From: Urechis unicinctus
Lineage: Eukaryota > Annelida > Polychaeta > Xenopneusta > Urechidae
Length of the DNA: 64,000 bases
Direction of reading: 5' to 3'
NCBI GenBank assembly: GCA_034190875.2
Contig: CM067346.1
Location: 44,817,922 to 44,881,921, forward strand
Position numbers and translations under genes: made by a program. Positions 1-10,540 of this stretch are shown here, piece after piece. The notes beneath the pieces were generated by a model. That model saw only the letters and a list, made by a program, of their open reading frames with translations. It was not told where the DNA came from and did no database searches. Every line of letters begins with the position of its first letter. The stretch's first letter is position 1.

Positions 1-103
1 GTGTTGCTCAATCTTTCCGCTTGGCTGCATTGTGACTGAATATGAACCTCCCTGTGTAGTTCCAAACCGATCTTGGCATATTTGTCAACGACATTGTGTC
101 TCT
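1..103. other. GC-rich island, possible exon, strand unclear
   Basis: A GC-rich patch that is open on both strands. On the minus strand it follows a good acceptor (a C-rich tract ending in CACAG at about 104-112) and reads RHNVVDKYAKIG, continuing open to the window edge. On the plus strand a cysteine-containing frame (CSIFPLGC, then EPPC) runs to a poor GT site at about 104. The plus reading would be in phase with the candidate exon at 383; the minus reading has the better splice site. Only part of the island is inside the window. I recognise no domain in either reading. Confidence 0.15.
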
Positions 104-382
104 GTGGGGGCGATTGCATGAAAACATTATGCAATAATTTATAAATAAATAAATATATACTATGTATACATCACCCCCTAAAAGAATGCAAGTTTGCATT
201 ATATCAAGGGAGTTATTCAGCCCAATCCACCAAGTGGCTGCGGATTGTTAACCATATAAGTTATGTATAAGAATTATATTGCTCAAACGGCAGCTTTACT
301 TTAACCAGATATTCTCATTTTTGTGAAAGCACATCGATCCAGCTTGAAGCAAACTAATGACTAGGTCACATGAAACTTACAG

Positions 383-529
383 GCTATCTACAAAACTCTG
401 CGAGTTCGTGCGAACCCGCACGGCAGGGGTCCGTATGATGTTTTGAAGATGTTTGGACCAGAACGGGCCTCGCAGAGCCCGTGGCCAAAAGTTGAAAATG
501 CACTACCTTCAAACACTGGATCCTCACAG
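383..529 (+). CDS. Candidate internal exon 1 of unrecognised plus-strand gene
   Basis: A 147-bp island of roughly 50% GC in a mid-30s% background. It follows ACTTACAG, with a branch-like CTAAT about 25 bases upstream, and ends at CAG|GTTTAAG. The plus frame is open for exactly 49 codons, phase 0 to 0. It starts AIYKTLRVRANPHGRG, has FGPERAS near the middle, and ends SNTGSSQ. It is hydrophilic and rich in Pro, Ser, Arg and Lys, with no recognisable domain or membrane segment. The next candidate exon at 3088 starts in phase 0, so the two can be joined. Two minus-strand frames are also open here, as is common opposite GC-rich coding sequence, so strand is not proven. The annotation rests on composition, splice sites and phase. 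A chance GC-rich patch remains possible. Confidence 0.35.
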
Positions 530-3087
530 GTTTAAGCCCGTAGGCTTGTTTATAAGCATGCAGATTAGTTATCGCAAGCACTTTGTGTCAATAAAGATGG
601 GCGCTGTCTCTGTAAAAGCTGAAAAGTAAATTGAAAATGTAATGTCACTGCGAACGGAATCCTACTGTCATCAGTGCTATAATACGTATAGTGTCAGAAA
701 AACAGCCATCTGAAGGTTGATGAATACTTAATTCGTAAAGAGAAAATACGTAAAGCAAGTGCCCGTTCATAACGTATAAGTGAAAAAACTACTGGTCACC
801 CGATAGATAATGCCTATCAACCTACACAAAATGAAAACACGTAATCGTTAAACGGGTAGTTTGATGAGGTTCTTGTTTATTTGACTCCAAACGATCGGAA
901 ATCTTCAAAACTATGAACTGGACCATATCGCTGGTTCATATCACTTTCATATGTGGGAAGCAACAATGCATAGTTAATTAACATCGGTGCAATAGGTACA
1001 AACATTGATTCCATACCTAAGGTAGCCTGGTAGTATGGCGCAGTCGTATCGTCCATGAAAATACTTCCTGTAGCGTGGGCGCAATTGTATCAATGGTACA
1101 TGCTTGAGGCTAATATGCTAATGCGACAGGATAGCATGAGAGATTATTGACACAGATATTCGATACGGTATGACTGTGTTTCGCCTCGAGAGCCTACATG
1201 ATAAAGACTCTCAAGGTGCAATTGTTTGACTTAAAAAAAATGAAACACAATTATCAATATCACTCACATCTGTCATCATCGCTATCATGCGTTTTAAGTA
1301 ATCATTTATATCCTGTTTAAGGGAAGAACGCTTGTTTTATTTATTTGCAATTTCTGCCCACACTCCCGAACACATTCAACAACACAAGGTGACGTTTCAG
1401 CTCATCTGGATACGTGTGCTGACAATGCAGTGTATTCCATTGAAGGTAAGCAAAACGCTATTCAAATGTTTCAATTGCTCCTGAATAAAGCAGTAAAGCA
1501 GGATGTAAACGACAAAGAATAGAATAATTGAATCCTTCATGCATAAACTAGTTATGGCGGGTTCGTAGAAGATTAATTAAATTTCTGATTCCAATGTTAA
1601 AGCTGCATTTTATTGAACATAATAAAATAACTGCTTACAAGACTTCCGACACCCATTCCATGCCACACATATGCTCTATATTGATACTCCCTATACGATG
1701 AAATGATAACAAACGAGTCACCTAGGCAGCTACACAACAATAGGAGCAGAAAACCTATTGTACCAATTCGCCGCAAAATGTGATCGATCATGTTTTTTGC
1801 GATGATGAGATTCGGATTACCCAAAGTAGAACAATGTATAATACATTATAGTACCTTTGAAAAGAGCATAATGTTCTATTGCGATATGATAGAGTTGTTA
1901 CTGATTTGCATTCATGAGTACATGTCCTCTGTTGTGCTCATCATAAACAATGAATGAATCACCAAATGGTTTATTCATGTTTTCAAACTTTTAGTAAACC
2001 AATTGAGCATTCTTTTCTATCAATACACCCCTATTCTCATTCACCTGCCCGCTCTTTCCTTGCTTACGAATGAAATGATAGATGAAATAAAAACTCTGAA
2101 CTAAAGAATCCTACCATTTGTCAAATGCAGGTGCAAGCAATCTCTTTATAGCATGCTGTAGTATCAATCCATTACAGGAAAAAAGAATGCTTCATTCGTT
2201 AGCGAAGCAAAAGCATTTATTGACTACAATATTGCGTCGGTAAATCTTGTCGCTAATTTATCGACAACCTAGCGTTTAAGCAAGGCTCCGTGCAAGAGGA
2301 CCGGCTAGTGCATTATTGTCATATTGGGGGAATTATTGGCTATCTGCCAACAAGCCAAACGACAATTCAACATAACACTTCTAATTGGTCCCTACGATAA
2401 CTGACAAGTACATCATCGGCTGTTGCCTTAACCAGCTTTACATCACGAAGCTCGTAAAATGCGTGATTTATTCTGCCAATACTATATGTAACATCAAGCA
2501 CCTTACCAAGTAAAAAAAAGGCTTTGATACTTACCTAATGCGGACAACAAGAACGTTATTTGGCCAAAAATGTTCCCGCTAAGATTTGCTTGAAAAAAAA
2601 CTATGTGCTTCGTCATATCCGGCAAATAATCCGAGTAAAATCATTTCTGCATTATGGGTAAAAATATGCTATGGGTTTGATTATATTAGACAAACAATCC
2701 CTCATTTATGCAACCACATTAATGCAACCACATTTCACGCAGCATGGCGAACTTATCTACCCGGTTGAATACACGTCAACATACAATCAAAACAATTTAT
2801 TATTTCAAAACATAAATAAGTTGCATTCACAAAAATTACGAACTAAAAATATGGAATTTGTTTCCTTAATTTTATCTACTTTTTCCTGGATATGGGTGCT
2901 TATTTACATCAGCATTATAAACGAGCTTCGCAGCGAAAGATCCGGCGTTTGTAGGGCAACAATGACGGTTATCATTGTCGTTAACGGCAAATATCACAGC
3001 AAGTATTGGAGACGCTCTATGAATTTTCGATTTATGTAGATGATAAATTCTAAAGCTAATCAAGCGTACAACTGATTAAATATTCAG
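530..3087 (+). other. Putative intron or intergenic stretch
   Basis: An AT-rich stretch between two candidate exons. The only structure I see is the 1331-1530 block that is repeated near 24.1-24.8 kb, and a short direct repeat of about 14 bases at about 2707-2735. I see no other coding island. Confidence 0.3.
1331..1530. repeat. Diverged block, partner of 24100-24800
   Basis: The stretch around 1389-1415 matches 24168-24195 almost perfectly (GTGACGTTTCAGCT, then ATCTGGATAC). A second match follows at about 1483-1513 versus 24755-24785 (GGATGT, then CAACGACAA). The 24-kb copy has about 0.5 kb extra between the two matches. A strong donor-like GAAG|GTAAGC follows the first match here but is not kept in the partner. 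This is a dispersed old duplication about 22.8-23.3 kb apart in the same orientation. Confidence 0.5.
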
Positions 3088-3308
3088 ATTTACCATGCCG
3101 CTGATGCAAGGGATCGGTCAGCCGGTATCCCTACTCAAATTAAGAGCCGACCGACAAGTGCGGTCTACAGCTGTCCTAGCAAGCTCCCCCCCACCTTCCC
3201 CGTGCCTCCTATGTCCGACCTTTTATCCCCACCCTTGAACTCAACCGCTCCCCCTGACCAGACGCATGGACTATCGTCATTGGTCAAGAATGATCACCTG
3301 GTTGCAGT
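3088..3308 (+). CDS. Candidate internal exon 2, proline-rich
   Basis: The strongest compositional island of the left part (221 bp, mid-50s% GC). It follows TAAATATTCAG and ends at AGT|GTAAGT, a perfect donor core. The frame is open for 73 codons plus two bases (phase 0 to 2). It begins IYHAADARDRSAG and contains the proline-rich run LPPTFPVPPMSDLLSPPL; a lysine-containing patch SLVKNDHLVA closes it. All minus frames are broken. It accepts the preceding candidate exon in phase and can splice to 4027 or to 12389, both of which supply the single missing base. The protein is unrecognised; proline-rich, low-complexity sequence of this kind is typical of a disordered or cytoplasmic segment. Alternative reading: the GC-rich upstream half of a promoter or LTR, because CCAAT, GC-box and TATA-like sites follow at once. 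Confidence 0.4.
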
Positions 3309-3470
3309 GTAAGTAAGTGATTGGTTCTGGGCGGGGATGGGCAATTTTGAAAATACCGGCATAACATTGTAATAGCCTATAAAAGGAGGATAATATTACG
3401 CAATATATATTTGCCTGAATCCGAAATCGTTCATCTTACGTGACGCCACAACACTTCGCGCAATAAATTT
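3279..3470 (+). promoter_or_regulatory. TATA-promoter-like or solo-LTR-like signal cluster
   Basis: In order and sensibly spaced on the plus strand: inverted CCAAT boxes at 3279-3283 and 3320-3324, GGGCGGGG at 3329-3336, TATAAAAGG at 3378-3386, and AATAAA about 80 bases downstream (about 3463-3468). A start near 3408 would fit the TATA box. No coding region follows directly. The poly(A) signal so soon after the TATA box is what an LTR (U3-R-U5) would show, but I found no clean TG...CA ends or target duplication. It overlaps the end of candidate exon 2, so the two readings compete. Confidence 0.25.
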
Positions 3471-4026
3471 CATCAGCATTGATCGGCTTTTAATCACGAA
3501 CGATGTTTTTTTATACAATTCTTAACTGATAAAAGAGCCTGTGTCTGTGGTTACATTCAATCCCATTGGGACGAACAATAAGATATCGTAATCCTCGCCC
3601 TTGCGATTATACAAGCCATTATACTCTTGAGATAGTCTGCTAGATAAAATATTGGAGAAATATACACCGATATAGCTCAAAAGAATTCAGAAATCGTCCG
3701 TGTAAAGGTTATCTTTAGCATCCACAAGAAATACAAATAACTGTGTTACTTTTGCTTTCCTCGTCAGTCACGGAGTATATACAATTCTGAGGCAATAAAA
3801 CAAATGTTTGACATTTCGATACACAATAATATCGTATGATATATTTCAAGTAGCATTATGTCAGCATCGGCCAAGTGATAATCAGTAATATGTTACTACA
3901 GCAATAGAACCATCGCGGGGACTTGCGAGATGCCTTTGCATGTGCCGCACAAAAACTGTTAGCGGGTTGAAAACGGATCTGTGTTTGCACGTTTGTTGTC
4001 ACAACATTCGGGATGAAGGCTTTTAG

Positions 4027-4135
4027 TAAAGGTGAAAGTGATAAGGATTACGATATTGGACCTGGTCGGCAGCCGCCTAAAAGTGCTCAGGACTCAGATA
4101 TGTTTCATCATGGCTCACATGCACAGACCCCATAA
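4027..4135 (+). CDS. Candidate last exon 3 of the plus-strand gene
   Basis: It follows GGCTTTTAG and starts with one base (T) that completes a GT from the exon at 3088 to a valine codon. It then reads KGESDKDYDIGPG, QPPKSAQDSDMFHHG and SHAQTP before a TAA at 4133-4135. It is acidic and hydrophilic, and all minus frames are broken. No donor precedes the stop, so a terminal exon is the natural reading; AATAAA occurs about 400 bases downstream (near 4544). Joined to the two upstream islands it would give the C-terminal part (about 160 residues) of a proline-rich, disordered protein whose N-terminal part lies before the window. No family recognised. A 718-bp intron would separate it from the previous exon. 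Confidence 0.35.
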
Positions 4136-6327
4136 AACTTACTATTTTGGCTATCCATATATACGAATTTTAATCATCTGGATACAAAGGATGGTAATAG
4201 GAAACTTACATATGTTCACATCAGTGAACTTTCTTGTGAATTATGCATGATAATATGTTATGCAGTTACCGTGAGCTGTTGAATACAATTAATCAACACT
4301 TCACGTTCTAGTGAGGTATATCTTGAGCATCCAATACTTCATACAAACCTATTCATCATGGACAAGAAAGACAAAAATATTTTTGTTCTTCATAATAACT
4401 CTCATTCGATGATGCTCCAATCTTAAGGTACCGGGCGAAACAGGACTGCTGTATATCGCCCATTCAACAAGAAATACCCCAAATAATCTTTCTCATCAGA
4501 AACACGTCTACAACGACTGCCATACAAGTTTGAACATGATGACAATAAATAAGAGATGGTGGCTGGTTTTCTGGCATGAACATTTAAAGCCAATTGCAGT
4601 TTAGCATGTCCTGACATTCGACAGTCTCCGAACAGCCCCCCTTTTTCACAGTCAGTTATTTAATACGTTAGCAATTAAACATCAAAGTCTGTGTAGGCGG
4701 ACAAAACAACTGACATTCTGGACGGCATTCGGCGTTCATCAACAACTCGTAAACCGAAAGGAACATATAAGAACAACTACGGTCACATTTAGATGCTATA
4801 TTCTGCTCGGAATAAAGACGCATACAGCTTGATGCATGTGTATGAAAATCGACAAAGCAGCATTCAAATTGCATACTTTGTGCCTACAGTATATTTGGTT
4901 GAGAGTGAAGCTATAAAGCACCGAATTTGAAATAATGGTTCAATTCGAAATATATTTCAAACCAGTATCCCGTCACTTTAGCGGGTCCACTGCGGGTAAG
5001 TGCGAGGCAGACCCTGCTTTTAGTGCAATTGTAACAGCCGTCACCAGGCATACGCTCATTATAGCACCTCGTGTTGCTGTTAATAGAGGTCGCCCATGTC
5101 ACGAAATATGTAATTTTGACGGCAATTAACTATTCGGATCCACCTATAAATTTAACACCGCTACTAGCTTTAGGTTGAAAATATGGGACAACATAGCGCT
5201 GGTTAGTATGTCATGCTTACGTCCTGGGGCATACCTCTGTAACGTAACTAATGCAGTGCACTCTTACCAGCAAATCGTATTCACTGTTCTCTTACAGCGG
5301 AACAATGCAAATGAATTATTTGCGTGCTTTGTATTTGGGCTGCGTTGTTCCCTTACGTCGGTTAAAATATTAAATTTGTGAGCAACACGCGGTGAATTGA
5401 CGATGGGCATCTTAATTCACCATTGATATGTGCAGGGTCATTTGGCTAATTGAAAGAAATGTGGCTACAGGGAATTACGACGATAAACTATAAATTATTT
5501 CCGGATGGTGGCAAAGGAGATGAGCGGTGTTTTCTTTCAGTGAAATATATCTGCTCTCAAATGAGGTAAAGCTTGACAGTAACTCCCTCAATTGTCTTTA
5601 AGTGCACATCGCTGCAAGTTAAACATGACACTGAGGTATCTATATCAATTTCACCTGTGCAATTAACAAGCACAAGATTAAAGATTAATTTCAATTATCA
5701 TCAATCATACAATTATGCAGACTACGCATATTGTGTCTATGGCTTTGCGTACACAAAAGGCGCAATACATTATATCATGGGCGGAGCGACTATTAGGGGG
5801 ATGGTTAGCAGTTACGTAGCGCTTTTAACCCACTTTCGACGTATCCCCCACACCGTAGATTCACGAATTTTTCAACGTCCTTACACGGGAGATGTGCCTT
5901 TCTTCCAACACAAGCATTAGCTTAGTTGAAATGTGGGTACCAGCAATGACGAGCATGATGATGGTGATCATGATCATGCTCGTGATCGACAATGCGTTGT
6001 TTAAAGAGGTCGCCCAAAAGTTTATCAGACATTTTATTATAATCTAGACGGCCGTCAGCATTGAAGGAAATCTTATAATGTTTACGATGGTTTGTCTAAG
6101 AGACAATAACAGTCGGTACACTACAAATACAAACTGTTTTTTTTTCAATCATATAGTGACTTAAATGGTGTGGACCCGCCTATGTATACTTTCGATACCG
6201 CAAACGCCAGTGTATATTGCGATCACTACTACTTTGCTCGCTCAAATAGCCAGTAGATCATGATAATATCGCTGGTTAAACTTATTGTGTAAAAAAAAGA
6301 CTGCATAATAACCAAAATGCTTTGCAG
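4136..6327. other. Mostly featureless stretch with weak coding islands
   Basis: AT-rich. It contains short cysteine-rich minus-strand frames (4668-4874 and 4985-5102) and a plus frame at 5573-5920 that is probably chance. It also has an 11-bp inverted repeat at 5949-5959/5973-5983 with a 13-base loop. Nothing here is assigned. Confidence 0.3.
4423..4516 (-). CDS. Weak candidate last exon on the minus strand
   Basis: The minus strand has an acceptor-like CTTGTATGGCAG ending at 4517, then an open frame starting with one base and reading SRCRRVSDEKDYLGYF, LLNGRYTAVLFRPVP and TAA (4423-4425). If real, it would converge tail-to-tail with the plus-strand gene whose stop is at 4135. Upstream minus frames (4668-5102) are cysteine-rich but did not chain in phase. 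About 30 residues without a domain is little evidence, and chance is likely. Confidence 0.15.
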
Positions 6328-6545
6328 GAAAGCTCGTGGATGTGTTTGCCGCTCATAGCCTCTTAGACACAATAAACAGGTTCATGCAGGAATATTCCAT
6401 TAGTGCACGCGATCGATATTTCATGTGTGCGTTACTATTGATGTGTCTCACCTATGCAAACGTATTGTGTCATAAAACCAAAGAGTTTTTGATTACGCTA
6501 ACAGCGCCCACTCAAGCACAAATGTGTAAATTTGATTTGTCATAG
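6328..6545 (+). CDS. Weak candidate exon, hydrophobic helix-like
   Basis: It follows a good acceptor (ATGCTTTGCAG) and is open in phase 1 for about 72 codons to TAG at 6543-6545. It begins KLVDVFAAHSLLDTINRF, then has a hydrophobic run (FMCALLLMCLTYANVLC) that could be a membrane helix. Codon use is AT-rich like the background, and an ORF of this length is expected many times by chance in this window. It does not share phase with the islands at 3088 or 12389. Unrecognised. Confidence 0.18.
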
Positions 6546-7210
6546 CGTCCCTTCAATCCACGTGGAATTGTCTGATAAACGCTTAGCAGTGGAAGCCTCG
6601 ACCAATCAAATGACGCCATGTCTTTAACAGAATCCGAACCCGGGAAGTAGGATCAGTAATCACATGTGCTGTTGTGGATTGCGTTTTATTTCATGAAAAA
6701 ATTCTTAATCCCAACACAGAAGCCATAAACTCTATGATCGGGATATTTACCATCAGCAATCTACCATAAAATCATGTTGTAAATCAAATCCATCTGATAA
6801 CATACGACCTCAAGCTACGGATCCTTTTAAGTTTTGAATATGTCTATGATCGACAAACCATTTCGGGGTGCCGCTCTTTAGACTTTATTCTGGGAGTATA
6901 TTGACTGGAGGCAGACCCAATCCATGAGCAACATAGCAACAGTTGTGCAGCGATCAATATTATACCTACAAATACTAACTCACAAGATGATGAAACGGAT
7001 TGGACAATAAAGGTAGGTTATTAGAAATGTTGCCCAATGACTAGCTTTGTGAAAAGTGGATTGGCGATGATTCAGATTGAAAAAATGCGCACATACAACC
7101 AAGAATTTATTTTTTCTCAACCAAAATGTGTGTAACAAAGGGGATGTCTGTATTGCTATGGCATTCGGATTATTTCCTTGGAATTTGCATATTTTGCTTC
7201 AGTTAACCAA
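6546..7210. other. No feature seen
   Basis: AT-rich sequence with no repeat, coding island or RNA signal that I could support. Confidence 0.3.
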
Positions 7211-7325
7211 CACTATGGAAAGGGTATCGCGCGAATCGAAATCGACTATCAAGGTATCTTGTGGAATCATATTTGCCTTATAATTATTTTGCTTCATCAC
7301 TATGGAAAGGGTATCGCGCGAATCG
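7211..7325 (+). repeat. Two copies of a 28-bp sequence, 87 bp apart
   Basis: A 28-bp sequence beginning CACTATGGAAAGGG and ending in GCGCGAATCG occurs at 7211-7238 and 7298-7325 without mismatch. Similarity continues loosely downstream (GACTATCAAG, TATCTTGTGG), so this is a short tandem duplication with later indels. Confidence 0.85.
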
Positions 7326-7510
7326 CGCTTACCTAATCAGACTATCAAGCATTTTGTTATCTTGTGGTCTTTACAGCTCGTGATTGATATGGAACCAAGT
7401 TGTTTTTATTCAACTGCCTATAAAATGTATGGCATATCGCTACATTCCATTTCGGTAAATACATTATCTTTGAATATCTGGATTATGCACTAATCATAAT
7501 GAAGATATAC

Positions 7511-7683
7511 ATAAACTAATGATGTCAGACAACCAAGCTTTGGTTTCATGTGGGACGGGTTAATGTTGGAGGTGGGGGGAGGGGCTTTGATAGCCGCACG
7601 TGCAGATTATTCCAGCCTCTTAGCGAAGCGTCAGATAAAAATGCAAATGAGATTGGACGATAACGATATCAGTACTTGTAAAT
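7511..7683 (+). other. G-rich island with open frames on both strands
   Basis: A patch with GGAGGTGGGGGGAGGGG near 7569-7585. The plus strand is open for 57 codons (contains FGFMWDGLMLEVGGG and LLAKRQIKMQM). The minus strand is also open (SLRGWNNLHVRLS, then a proline run). No convincing donor on either strand. Possible exon or simple GC-rich patch. Confidence 0.15.
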
Positions 7684-7823
7684 AAAATGTTTTGCTTAAT
7701 TTCATGCTCAAAAATGCTTCTGATTTTTGGCATTTACCATTACGGCAAAGAAAATGGTCAAATATGACATCGATTTCAGCCCAGCCTACTGTATTGGTAC
7801 ACTTACCACTATCATAAGATCAG

Positions 7824-8035
7824 GTTTTAAAGCACACATAGAGGGCAATATTCGGATTGTGCATACGTCAGACGGCAGTGCGGCGTCAAACAATTTCTTA
7901 TCTAAGGCTGTAGTCTTATAATGATAGAGCGGCGCACTCTTACGTTTTAAAGCATAGAGGGCAATATTCGGATTGTGCATACGTCAGACGGCAGTGCGGC
8001 GTCAAACAATTTCTTATCTAAGGCTGTATGTCTTA
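7824..8035 (+). repeat. Recent tandem duplication (about 92 bp unit)
   Basis: 7824-7918 and 7944-8035 are nearly identical. They differ by a 4-base gap after TTTTAAAGCA and one inserted base before the closing GTCTTA. The copies are separated by 25 bases. Compared with the older duplications around it, this one is very young. Confidence 0.9.
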
Positions 8036-8793
8036 ATTGATAAACTGCGATGATGGCTAATTCAACGTGTGTCTGGCTATCTATATCAGTACTAATTATG
8101 TGCTCAGCTCAGACACGTCAGAACTCTGCATTCGAATAAATACTCAGTACTTACTACACTTAATACCCATCTGAAATCCCACGCAACTGCCCACAGATAA
8201 CGTAGAACCTCAACGCTGCCTCATCATCACGAAGGATGGTTAAGCCCGATAAGCAAGAGTGTTGTCCAGTCAAACTGACAAGACTTCTAATCGTTCGCTG
8301 ATTTGGTGATTTTGTTTATACAATGTGTTGTCCCAGAAATTAAGTATTTTTATGTATTGTTTTGCATTGCCCGTTGAAACAAATGTGATGCAATATATCA
8401 AAGTTTGCAGTAAGTATAATATTGGCTAGGCTTACTTCGAGGTTAAGTATTCTAAACTCCCTGATCGGCAAAAATATTCGGCTGTGATGTATCGCATATT
8501 GATCGAGGTTGGGACAACATTCTTAGTGCACGATAAATCATGATCATATCATAAGCAGCAAGTATGCCACACTGCGACTCAATGTTGATGCATGATGACT
8601 AATGCATATGTGATGTTGTAAATGATATGGGATCTCATATCAGACAAGATAGTGCACGATAATGATAACTCATGATGAGCATGATGAGATTACGAAGATG
8701 ATGACCACGACTATGTTAATGATGAATGTAACGATAGTAATTGATGAAGTTTAATGATGATGACAATGATAATGAGAAATAATATTCCTCCGT

Positions 8794-8844
8794 GATGATG
8801 ATGATCATGATGATGATGATGATGATGATGAGGATGATGATGAT
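8794..8844 (+). repeat. (GAT)n microsatellite
   Basis: An interrupted GAT/ATG run. On the minus strand it gives an artefactual His-rich open frame, which is not called as a gene. Looser GAT-rich sequence surrounds it (about 8660-8860). Confidence 0.9.
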
Positions 8845-8989
8845 TGTAGTGAGTGATTGTAGATAATTGATGCTTAGGATTTATTTGTGTGAGTCTTTTC
8901 TGTAAGGTTGCTCCGATTGTATTGGCGATTTTAAAGAATTTGAGTCCTCCGTGCTCGCGCAAAGTCAGCCAGTAGTATCACAATAATTG

Positions 8990-10540
8990 TAGGAACAAAT
9001 AGCGCGTATGCTGAGTTCTTGCAATGATGATAATGAAACAAGCAAGTCGCGCTGCCACATTTATTTTGTGAAGTTTTTTTCGACGCAATTATATTTGATT
9101 TATTGCTTGTATTCTGGATTTTAAGTTTTTGTAGTCTTTCATATGTATGCAAGAACTCTTGACAGTGCAATTATAATGTTTTTTATATAATAAATTATAA
9201 GTTTTTATAAAATAGACTGGGGTTTCCCAAATCCCACCATGAAACAAGCAAGTCGCGCTGAATAAATTAACGATCGCATCTTAAAAGTACATGGACAAAT
9301 GGACGTTTGGTTTACTGGTATTCACAATCCATCATCGGCCATAATATGCTTCAACGCACTGATTAAATAGTCTATGGTGAGTGTGGTACAAGCGGATCGT
9401 ATCTGCATCATATACACAGCATTATTACAGTTGATGGTCATCAACCATCAATCTACTGTTGTTTGTAGTAATCGCATCTATTGCTGTGGTAGATATCTGC
9501 TCGTGTTTTATTGACAGCTGAACCAATCAGCGGATACCATAATGATAATTTCATAGATGACGTATGGTGGCAGTAACCGAGTCATCTTATACGCTTTTGT
9601 ATACCGTTGTTTATGGTCTGAACCAATCGCTTTTTGGAAAATGATTAATTTCATATTGACCAATGTGCAAGTACTATTTCCAATCTTCTACACCAAGCGT
9701 ATGTATTACCAAAAATGTTTTTATGGGCACATTGAGCGCGTATGCTTTGTTCTTGCAAAATGATAGGCGCCTGCTGCCACCACTTTATTTTGTTAAGTTT
9801 TTTTTTCGACAAAAAGCCTCGTTTGCCGACCAAAATATATGTTTGTTTTGGTTTCATGGATTTTAAGTTTCTCGTAGTCTTTAAACAAATGTATGAAGAA
9901 CTTGTTGATTGGAGCAATCAGTAATGACATATTTATATCCTGAAGAGATTATGGGGCTGATTCAAAGGCACGAACAACACCATGATGAGCGCTAGAGGGT
10001 CACAAAAGTCGCTCTGAATAATTAACTTCGCATCTTAAAAAAGATGACATGGTTTGATGGATATTTGAACATCGATATAGGACTTCATAAATAATTGAGC
10101 ACACATCATAATAGTGTAATGTTGTCTTCAAGGACAAATTACAAAATAAGTGCTATTCATCACACCGTTATCACAACCAAATAAGCTTGCTTTATAATGT
10201 TTCATATACTAGACAATTCTCTGTTGCCTTTTGCAAAATGAGGCATCCGAGGTTGCCAAACTTTTATTCTGGAATCGCTTGTAGGCTGTGGTAACGTGAT
10301 ATAGCTCGTATTAATTTAGCAGCTAGTTATACACAGCAGCGGATAGCATAATACCAATTTTACATAGATCCCACAGTAAATGGCAGTTGAACCTGAAAGC
10401 TATGGTGGTCGCATGTTATTTCATATCAGCTATCTTTCTCTCAAACGGAAGGTCGGAAGTAATATTACCGTTTGTAAACGAGGGTCTAAAAATAAATTTG
10501 CTCAACTAGTTATTGGTGGCATATATATATATAGTATTGT
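8990..10540 (+). repeat. Old tandem duplication, unit about 740-800 bp
   Basis: Several collinear matches link 8990-9600 with 9730-10420. GCGCGTATGCT plus GTTCTTGCAA occurs at 9001 and 9738. TTTTGTGAAG plus TTTTTTTCGAC at 9064 pairs with 9789. AAGTCGCGCTGAATAA at 9251 pairs with a close copy at 10005. GCTGTGGTA and CAGCGGATA blocks occur at about 9483/9528 and 10276/10338. Divergence is substantial, with many small indels. No coding potential seen. Confidence 0.7.

Noticed and set aside
3279-3470. Full LTR retrotransposon
   Set aside because: No second LTR, primer-binding site or coding part was seen; at most a solo LTR.
8711-8962. Histidine-rich minus-strand protein
   Set aside because: It is the translation of the (GAT)n microsatellite.
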